From positions 4,407 to 11,467 of the forward strand of contig DBLB01000140.1 of assembly GCA_002298695.1 (NCBI GenBank): a DNA stretch of 7,061 bases, read 5' to 3'. This document shows, piece by piece, positions 1 to 4,868 of the stretch (its first letter is position 1; each line of letters opens with the position of its first letter). The notes below the pieces were generated by a model. That model had not been told where the DNA came from. It did no database searches and saw nothing but the letters and a program-made list of their open reading frames with translations. The translations under genes and the position numbers were made by a program. The DNA is from Clostridiales bacterium UBA735 (lineage in GTDB: Bacteria; Bacillota; Clostridia; Oscillospirales; Oscillospiraceae).

Positions 1-1
1 G

Positions 2-685
2 TCCGGCGTGCCGCGGGAGGCGCTGTTTCTGGCGTCCAAGGTCCCGCAGAACGATCTGGGCTATGACCGGCTGCTGTATCATGCGGAGCAGTCCATGCGC
101 CGCCTGAAAACCGACTATCTCGATCTTTACATGATCCACTGGCCTGCGGAGGAGCGGCACAGCGACGTCTGGCGGCAGCTCGACCGCGACACGTGGCGCG
201 CCATGGAGCGGCTGTATGACGAGGGCGTCCTGCGCGCCATCGGCGTGTCGAATTTTCTGCCGCACCATCTGCTGAATCTGTTCGCATCAGCCAATATCCG
301 GCCAATGGTCAATGAAATCGAGTTCCATCCCGGCTATACGCAGCCCTATGTGACGGAGTTCTGCCGGAAAAACGGCATTGTGCTGGAGGGCTGGAGTCCA
401 ATCGGGCGAGGGAAGCTGCTGCGGCTGCCGCTGCTGCGGGAGATGGGCGCGCGCTACGGCAAAAGCCCGGCGCAGCTGTGCATCCGCTTTGCGCTGCAAA
501 GCGGCGTGCTGCCGCTGCCGAAGTCCTCGTCCCGCGAGCGGATGCTGGAAAATCTGGATGTTTTCGACTTTGCACTCTCCGAAGAAGATCTGTCCCGCCT
601 GGCGACGCTGCCGCAGACGGGCTGGTCCGGCAAGCACCCGGATTTTGAGCGTTGGGCCCCGGAGCTGGAAGCAGATAACCGCTGA
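2..685 (+). CDS. Aldo/keto reductase, N-terminus cut by window edge
   Basis: Cytosolic NAD(P)H-dependent reductase of carbonyl compounds, AKR superfamily, (beta/alpha)8 barrel. The frame is open from the first full codon at 2, so the GTG at 8 is internal and the true start lies upstream. The 227 visible codons are the family's usual length minus roughly 40-60 N-terminal residues, which would carry the catalytic Asp and Tyr. Visible residues, numbered from the first full codon: catalytic Lys in LFLASKV (K13), catalytic His in YMIHWP (H46), the cofactor motif GVSNF (81-85), NEIEFHP (104-110), and near the C-terminus PKSSSRERMLENLDVFDF. This last segment has the Lys-Ser...Arg...Glu-Asn pattern that binds the NADP 2'-phosphate. 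The usual NQ of the NQxExHP motif is NE here. It is the first visible gene of an operon; the next start is 29 nt downstream. The family is clear but the substrate is unknown. Confidence 0.93.
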   Translation, partial: SGVPREALFLASKVPQNDLGYDRLLYHAEQSMRRLKTDYLDLYMIHWPAEERHSDVWRQLDRDTWRAMERLYDEGVLRAIGVSNFLPHHLLNLFASANIRPMVNEIEFHPGYTQPYVTEFCRKNGIVLEGWSPIGRGKLLRLPLLREMGARYGKSPAQLCIRFALQSGVLPLPKSSSRERMLENLDVFDFALSEEDLSRLATLPQTGWSGKHPDFERWAPELEADNR

Positions 686-714
686 ACGGAAAAACTGAGA
701 AAAGGAGCGAGACG

Positions 715-1377
715 ATGAAGGTATTTTACACGGAAGATCAGAAATTTGAGGTGCGCCCCTGGGGCGGCAGAATGTGCTTCCTCGCCACGGAGGACAGCGC
801 GCAGAGCAGGCTGCTCGGCGTGACGGCCGTGCTCCGCATGGGACAGGGCCTGACGCATTCCACCCATATGCACGACGACTGCGACGAGATCATTCTGGTT
901 CTGAACGGCGAGGGCAGCCAGCTCTTCCAGGAGGAGGACGGCACGGAGATCCGCTATGACCTCCATCCGGACGATCTGCTTTACATTGCGAAAAACCGCG
1001 TCCACCGCACGGACAACCTCTCAAAAACGGACGATCTTGAGCTGTTCATCATCAACTATTTCTACGACGGCCAGTCCGATGTCCATGTCAAGGGCTTCCT
1101 GCCCGGCGCGTGCAGCACGGCGCAGAACATTCTCACGCCGGCCACGTGCGGAAACGGCAACGTGAGCGGCGAAAGCCTGACGGTCGCGCCCGGCCAGACC
1201 GTGCAGATCCCCATGACGCACAAAGAGGGCTTTGTGTTTGCCATTTCCGGCGAAGGCAAGGTCAACGGCGAGACGCTTCCGGCCCATGCGCTGGCGTTCT
1301 TTACCAAAGGCGAGGCATGTACCGCCCAAAATACGTCCGACGCGCCGCTGCGCCTGTTCTGCATGCAGGCGGACTGA
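715..1377 (+). CDS. Bicupin metal-binding protein, copy 1
   Basis: A 220-residue cupin-superfamily protein, probably cytosolic since no signal peptide is seen. The N-terminal cupin fits the classic motif G-x5-HxH-x4-E-x6-G exactly (G45, H51, H53, E58, G65). Motif 2 is degenerate but keeps H97 and N101, so the four usual metal ligands (two His, Glu, His) are present. Residues 112-122 hold the segment INYFYDGQSD, shared with the next gene. Residues about 150-217 look like a second cupin barrel (SGE-LTV-PG ... GFVFAISGEGKV ... LRLFCM) without an HxH metal site. Start: ATG at 715 has AAAGGAG at 701-707, seven bases away. Cupins of this type can be isomerases, dioxygenases or sensors, and the sequence does not decide. 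The place between an aldo/keto reductase and a nitroreductase suggests a role in small-molecule conversion. Confidence 0.9.
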   Translation: MKVFYTEDQKFEVRPWGGRMCFLATEDSAQSRLLGVTAVLRMGQGLTHSTHMHDDCDEIILVLNGEGSQLFQEEDGTEIRYDLHPDDLLYIAKNRVHRTDNLSKTDDLELFIINYFYDGQSDVHVKGFLPGACSTAQNILTPATCGNGNVSGESLTVAPGQTVQIPMTHKEGFVFAISGEGKVNGETLPAHALAFFTKGEACTAQNTSDAPLRLFCMQAD

Positions 1378-1392
1378 CAGGAGCGGGAACGG

Positions 1393-2097
1393 ATGCAGTA
1401 TCTTTTTTCACAGGCGGAAGACCGCTTCCAGCTCCGCGACTGGGGCGGCTATCTCTGCTTTCTGGCCACGGCGGATTCTGCCGCCGCACGGAAATTCGGC
1501 GTGACGGCCATCGTCCGCATGGACAAGCTCATTCACGACCCGCATGTCCACGACGACAGCGACGAGATCTTCTACGTGCTGCGCGGGCACGGCAAGCAGC
1601 TCCTGCGCAACCCGGACGGGACGGATACCGTCTATGACATTGCGCCGGGCGATACCGTCTATCTGACGAAAAACCGTTGGCACGGAACCAGCAATTTTTC
1701 AGACAGCGAGCAGCTGGATATGCTGCTGATCAACTATTTCTACGACGGCCAGTCGGACCCGGACATCCGCGGCGTGGTGCCGGCCGGGTCTGTGCCCTGC
1801 GAGCAGACGGCGTTCGGCAGCCGTGAGCGGGTACTGACGCCGGAGCGCTGCGGCACGGAGCATGTGCGCGGCGAGGTGCTGACGATCCTGCCTGGGAAGA
1901 CACTGGCCGGGAAGGCCGAGGCGGCGGAGCTGTTTTTCTTCGTCGTTTCCGGCGAGGCGGTGTCTGCCGCGCCGGAGGCCCATCTCGCGGCGGGGACACA
2001 GCTGTTCCTGTTCCGGGGCGACAAATATCAGATCGAAAACCGGGGCGAGCAGCCGGTGCGGCTCTTCTGCCTCAGCGCGGACGATGCGCAGAACTGA
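1393..2097 (+). CDS. Bicupin metal-binding protein, copy 2 (paralogue)
   Basis: A 234-residue paralogue of the preceding protein. Both begin with a similar WGG-x2-CFLAT-x-DSA segment, and from residue 46 to about 122 they align without gaps. Metal ligands fall at the same positions: H51, H53, E58 and H97, with N101. Motif 2 is more canonical here (P85-G86-D87), while the Gly that opens motif 1 is Lys45. LINYFYDGQSD recurs at 112-122. The linker after residue 130 is longer than in copy 1, and the C-terminal half (about 158-228: RGEVLTILPGKT ... LFFFVVSGEAV ... VRLFCLSAD) is again a cupin-like barrel without HxH. Start: ATG at 1393 with AGGAG at 1379-1383, nine bases upstream; the gap from copy 1 is 15 nt. 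Two retained copies with differing surface residues could form a heteromer or act on successive substrates; both ideas are inference. Confidence 0.9.
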   Translation: MQYLFSQAEDRFQLRDWGGYLCFLATADSAAARKFGVTAIVRMDKLIHDPHVHDDSDEIFYVLRGHGKQLLRNPDGTDTVYDIAPGDTVYLTKNRWHGTSNFSDSEQLDMLLINYFYDGQSDPDIRGVVPAGSVPCEQTAFGSRERVLTPERCGTEHVRGEVLTILPGKTLAGKAEAAELFFFVVSGEAVSAAPEAHLAAGTQLFLFRGDKYQIENRGEQPVRLFCLSADDAQN

Positions 2098-2116
2098 ACA
2101 CGGAGGAAACGACACA

Positions 2117-2635
2117 ATGAATGAAACCATCCAGACCATTCTCAGCCGCCGGAGCGTCCGGCGCTATACCGACCGTCCGGTGGACGAGGCAGTTCTGAAC
2201 GAGATCGTGCGCACGGCGACCTATGCCCCGAGCGCCCACGGCCGGGAACCGTACAAGATCGTGGTCGTCCGCGATTCGGCGACGCTGGCGGAGCTCGACC
2301 GTCTGAACGCCGCGGTGCTCGGCAGCAGCGGCCATCCGTTCTACGGTGCGCCCGCCGTCTGCGTGGTGCTCGGCGACGGGAGCATGGATACGTGCGTGGA
2401 GGACGGCAGCCTTGTGATCGGCTATATGATGCTTGCGGCGCAGAGTCTCGGCATCAGCTCCTGCTGGATCCACCGTGCACGCGAGGTATTCGAGACAGTG
2501 GAAGGGAAGGCGCTGCTGAAAAAGTGGGGCATTCCCGAGGGTTATATCGGCATCGGCCACTGTGCGCTCGGCTATACTGATGCGCCGGCGCCGGGCGAAA
2601 AGACGCCGAAGGCCGACCATATACTCTACGATTAA
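2117..2635 (+). CDS. Nitroreductase-family FMN oxidoreductase
   Basis: A 172-residue nitroreductase-fold protein expected to bind FMN and use NAD(P)H to reduce nitro, quinone or enone-type substrates; such enzymes are usually cytosolic homodimers. Visible hallmarks are the N-terminal FMN-phosphate motif RRSVRRY (11-17), APSAHGREPYKIVVV (37-51) in place of the more common APSGxNxQPW, the GAPAVCVVLGD strand (78-88), an Asp-rich helix start (EDGSLVIGYMMLAA, 95-108) and LGISSCWIHR (111-120). Start: ATG at 2117 has GGAGG at 2102-2106. The open frame extends back to 2084, but that would overlap the upstream cupin and leave the Shine-Dalgarno inside the gene, so 2117 is preferred. The length is at the short end for the family. 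It is the last gene of the operon, 19 nt after the second cupin and followed at once by a terminator. The substrate is unknown. Confidence 0.92.
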   Translation: MNETIQTILSRRSVRRYTDRPVDEAVLNEIVRTATYAPSAHGREPYKIVVVRDSATLAELDRLNAAVLGSSGHPFYGAPAVCVVLGDGSMDTCVEDGSLVIGYMMLAAQSLGISSCWIHRAREVFETVEGKALLKKWGIPEGYIGIGHCALGYTDAPAPGEKTPKADHILYD

Positions 2636-2655
2636 GCGGATACTATATAATATAG

Positions 2656-2682
2656 AAAGCCGGCTGAAAAGCCGGCTTTTTT
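2656..2682 (+). terminator. Intrinsic terminator of the redox operon
   Basis: AAAGCCGGC at 2656-2664 pairs perfectly with GCCGGCTTT at 2671-2679 (9 bp, loop TGAAAA), followed by a run of T that reaches 2682. It lies 20 nt after the nitroreductase stop codon and separates this operon from the transporter gene. Confidence 0.92.
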
Positions 2683-2740
2683 CCATGTGACGAGACGGGG
2701 GGCGATGTGCATATCCGCGTATTGGGTGTGCGGAGGGGAT

Positions 2741-2795
2741 TTTACACCGATTTTACAAAAGCACACTTTTGTATTTGACATGCGGCCGATAAGAT
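2741..2795 (+). promoter_or_regulatory. Candidate PhoP-type promoter of the Na/Pi transporter
   Basis: Two exact TTTACA hexamers begin at 2741 and 2752, a spacing of 11 bp. A degenerate third position falls near 2763 (acactt), and TTGACA occurs at 2775-2780, one base off the 11-bp register. Known PhoP boxes of Bacillus-type bacteria are TT(A/C/T)A(C/T)A repeats about 11 bp apart, covering roughly -60 to -20. A weak -10-like TAAGAT at 2790-2795 would put the start of transcription near 2802 and the repeats at just that distance. TTGACA could instead be an ordinary -35, but no good -10 sits 16-18 bp after it (17 bp gives CACAAG). The site is 34 nt upstream of the transporter start, measured from the end of TAAGAT. 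Regulation by phosphate fits the gene but is inferred from the pattern alone. Confidence 0.45.
2754..2773. repeat. Perfect inverted repeat, candidate operator
   Basis: TACAAAAG (2754-2761) and CTTTTGTA (2766-2773) are exact reverse complements separated by CACA. The 20-bp palindrome ends one base before the TTGACA hexamer at 2775 and overlaps the TTTACA repeats. There is no following T-run in the right place and the arms are A/T-rich, so it looks more like a protein-binding site than a terminator. Confidence 0.5.
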
Positions 2796-2828
2796 AACAC
2801 AAGATGGGAAAGAAAGAGGAATATACGC

Positions 2829-4574
2829 ATGGATATTTTTGATGTGCTGAACCTGATCGGCGGGTTAAGTCTGTTCCTGTTCGGCATGAATCTGATGGGG
2901 CAGGCGCTCGAACGCCGCGCAGGCGGCGGGCTGCGGGCGCTGCTGGGGAAGATGACCGGCCGGAAACTGGCCGGTTTTGCCACGGGCCTCGGGATCACGG
3001 CTGTGATCCAGAGTTCTTCGGCGACCACGGTCATGGTGGTTGGCTTTGTCAACTCCGGTCTGCTGACGCTGCGCCAGGCGATCAACGTCATTATGGGCGC
3101 GAACGTGGGTACGACCGTCACTGCGTGGCTTCTCAGCCTCGGCGGCATCAGCGGCGATGCGATCTGGGTGCGCTTGCTGAAGCCGACGTCGTTCACACCC
3201 ATTCTGGCGCTGATCGGAATCGTCCTGTACATGTTCTGCAAGAGCGGAAAGAAAAAGGACACCGGCATGATCCTGCTCGGCTTTGCGACTTTGATGTTTG
3301 GCATGGAGACGATGACGGGCTCCGTCGCAGGGCTGCGCAATGTGCCGGAATTCCAGCAGCTGTTCCTCATGTTCCGGAACCCCGTGCTCGGCGTACTGGC
3401 CGGTGCGGTGCTGACCGGAATCATCCAGTCCAGTTCGGCCTCCGTCGGCATTTTGCAGGCGCTGGCCGTCACGGGGGCCGTCAGCTATGGCGCGGCGGTC
3501 CCCATTATCATGGGTCAGAACATCGGCACGTGCATCACGGCGCTGATCTCTTCCGTCGGTACGAACAAAAACGCCCGGCGCGCGGCCATGGTCCATCTTT
3601 CGTTCAATGTGATCGGCACGGTGGTCGGGCTGACGGTGTTCTGCGCGGTGCGGGCGATGATCGCGCCGCCGATCCTGGAGCAGCCGGCGACGATGTACGG
3701 CATTGCCATTGCACATTCTCTGTTCAATATTCTCTGCACGGCGCTGCTGCTGCCCTGCACGGGGCTGCTGGAAAAGCTGGCGGTCTGGCTGGTGCCGGAT
3801 CCGAAGACGGCGGAAACGACAACGCAGCTCGACGAGCGTCTGCTGGCCACGCCGGCTGTGGCGCTCGAACGCTGCCAGACGGTCGCCGTACAGATGGCCG
3901 GCGCGGCGGAAACGGCGCTGCGCGAGGCTTTGCAGGCGCTGCATGAACTCACGCCGGAGCTGGCGGAGCACATCCGCTCGCTGGAAGATCTGACCGACCG
4001 GGACGAGGACCTCATCAGTACCTACCTGCTCAAGCTCAGCGCGCAGCAGCAGCTCGCCAGCCGCGAGGGCGAGGAGGTCACGGAGCTGCTGAAGCTCGTG
4101 GGCGACTTTGAGCGCATCGCCGACCATGCGGTCAATATTCTGGAATCCGCCGAGGAACTGCACGGCAAGGGGCTGGTTTTCTCCGAGGCGGCGCAGCGCG
4201 AGCTTTCCGTGCTGGAGGGCGCGGTGCGCGAGGTGCTGGAAACGGCAATGACAGCGTTTGCCGCGGACGATATACAGGCGGCGCTGCGCGTGGAGCCGCT
4301 GGAGCAGGTCATCGACCAGCGCAAGGAGCAGATGCGGACGAACCACATCATGCGGCTGAAAAACGGGGAATGCAGCGTGGAGAGCGGATTCGTACTGGCG
4401 GACATTCTGACAAACCTCGAACGGGTGTCCGACCACTGTTCGAACATCGCAGGCTGCGTGCTCGACCTGCGCCAGCATAACCTCAATCTGCATGCGACAT
4501 TGCAGGCCAGCCGGAGCGGGAGCGAGGAGTTCCAGCAGAAATATCGCGCTTATGCAGCAAAATATGCGATCTGA
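2829..4574 (+). CDS. Na/Pi cotransporter family protein with C-terminal PhoU domain
   Basis: A 581-residue membrane protein of the PNaS (NptA/YjbB-like) family, taken to move phosphate with sodium; some bacterial members work in export. The N-terminal part, about residues 1-320, is hydrophobic with several membrane segments. It holds the family's inverted duplication: QSSSATT at 61-67 and QSSSAS at 200-205, each followed by a glycine motif (GANVGTT, 90-96; GQNIGT, 229-234). A linker leads to a helical cytosolic PhoU-like domain (about 340-560) with both characteristic motifs, FERIADH (427-433) and LERVSDH (530-536), whose Glu/Asp side chains bind metal in PhoU proteins. Length and order are typical and complete. 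Start: ATG at 2829 with AGAGGA at 2815-2820. It stands alone between two terminators, behind a candidate phosphate-responsive promoter. The family call is firm; substrate direction is not. Confidence 0.95.
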   Translation: MDIFDVLNLIGGLSLFLFGMNLMGQALERRAGGGLRALLGKMTGRKLAGFATGLGITAVIQSSSATTVMVVGFVNSGLLTLRQAINVIMGANVGTTVTAWLLSLGGISGDAIWVRLLKPTSFTPILALIGIVLYMFCKSGKKKDTGMILLGFATLMFGMETMTGSVAGLRNVPEFQQLFLMFRNPVLGVLAGAVLTGIIQSSSASVGILQALAVTGAVSYGAAVPIIMGQNIGTCITALISSVGTNKNARRAAMVHLSFNVIGTVVGLTVFCAVRAMIAPPILEQPATMYGIAIAHSLFNILCTALLLPCTGLLEKLAVWLVPDPKTAETTTQLDERLLATPAVALERCQTVAVQMAGAAETALREALQALHELTPELAEHIRSLEDLTDRDEDLISTYLLKLSAQQQLASREGEEVTELLKLVGDFERIADHAVNILESAEELHGKGLVFSEAAQRELSVLEGAVREVLETAMTAFAADDIQAALRVEPLEQVIDQRKEQMRTNHIMRLKNGECSVESGFVLADILTNLERVSDHCSNIAGCVLDLRQHNLNLHATLQASRSGSEEFQQKYRAYAAKYAI

Positions 4575-4581
4575 TACGAAC

Positions 4582-4614
4582 GGCGGGGCTTTTGAGAAAA
4601 AGCCCCGCCTTTTT
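4582..4614 (+). terminator. Strong intrinsic terminator after the transporter
   Basis: The segment 4582-4593 (GGCGGGGCTTTT) pairs with 4598-4609 in a perfect 12-bp stem with loop GAGA, followed by TTTTT at 4610-4614. It begins 8 nt after the transporter stop codon. Confidence 0.95.
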
Positions 4615-4684
4615 CAAAGGATAGAAGATACTGGAAGCTGTACGTGGCAGGAGAACAGAATGCGAAAAATATTCCATGTTTCCC

Positions 4685-4713
4685 TTGCAATTTCCGGCCG
4701 CAGGGTCTATACT
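4685..4713 (+). promoter_or_regulatory. Sigma-A-type promoter of the secreted protein gene
   Basis: TTGCAA (4685-4690; four of six consensus bases) and TATACT (4708-4713; five of six) are separated by exactly 17 bp. The site lies just after the transporter terminator in a non-coding gap. Transcription would start near 4720 and give a leader of about 145 nt before the ATG at 4865. No operator or known riboswitch class was recognised in the leader. Confidence 0.7.
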
Positions 4714-4733
4714 AATTAGACAAAGTGCGCAAA

Positions 4734-4868
4734 ATGGAGAGAGTATTCCACGATTTTATTGGCCGAATCGACCAGATAGTATCCGAGAAAATCCCGCCGG
4801 GGGCGGACAAGTGGTCCCAAGCGAAAATATATACCGAAAAAATAAAATCAGGAGGAAAATCTACATGA
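4734..4868 (+). CDS. Possible 44-codon leader ORF overlapping the next start
   Basis: A short open frame from ATG at 4734 encodes 44 residues (begins MERVFHDFIGRIDQIV, ends KIKSGGKST). Its TGA (4866-4868) overlaps the ATG of the secreted protein as ATGA, the usual arrangement of translational coupling. It fills almost the whole predicted leader of that gene. The peptide is mixed and soluble-looking, with no membrane segment and no recognised family. Against it: no convincing Shine-Dalgarno precedes 4734, which would lie only about 14 nt from the predicted transcript start, and 44 codons can stay open by chance. The AGGAGG at 4850-4855 that serves the next gene lies inside this frame. Confidence 0.3.
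   Translation: MERVFHDFIGRIDQIVSEKIPPGADKWSQAKIYTEKIKSGGKST

Noticed and set aside
8..10. GTG as start of the aldo/keto reductase
   Set aside because: The frame stays open to the window edge and the residues before and after it fit the conserved segment preceding the catalytic Lys, so the gene begins upstream.
2084..2116. Upstream ATG extending the nitroreductase by 11 residues
   Set aside because: It would overlap the cupin gene and place the GGAGG at 2102-2106 inside the coding region; ATG at 2117 has the proper spacing and gives the usual N-terminus.
2775..2803. Ordinary sigma-A promoter using TTGACA at 2775
   Set aside because: At 16-18 bp spacing the -10 would be a poor match (CACAAG region); the TAAGAT candidate is only 9 bp away. 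The hexamer is better explained as part of the repeat array, though this is not settled.
2865..4493. Minus-strand open frame of 542 codons
   Set aside because: It is antisense to the Na/Pi transporter, has an Arg/Gln/His-rich product without domains, and no ribosome binding or promoter support.
4721..4864. Possible riboswitch in the leader of the secreted protein
   Set aside because: Only a short GC hairpin (4794-4798 with 4802-4806) is evident; no conserved core of a known riboswitch class and no terminator-like structure was recognised.
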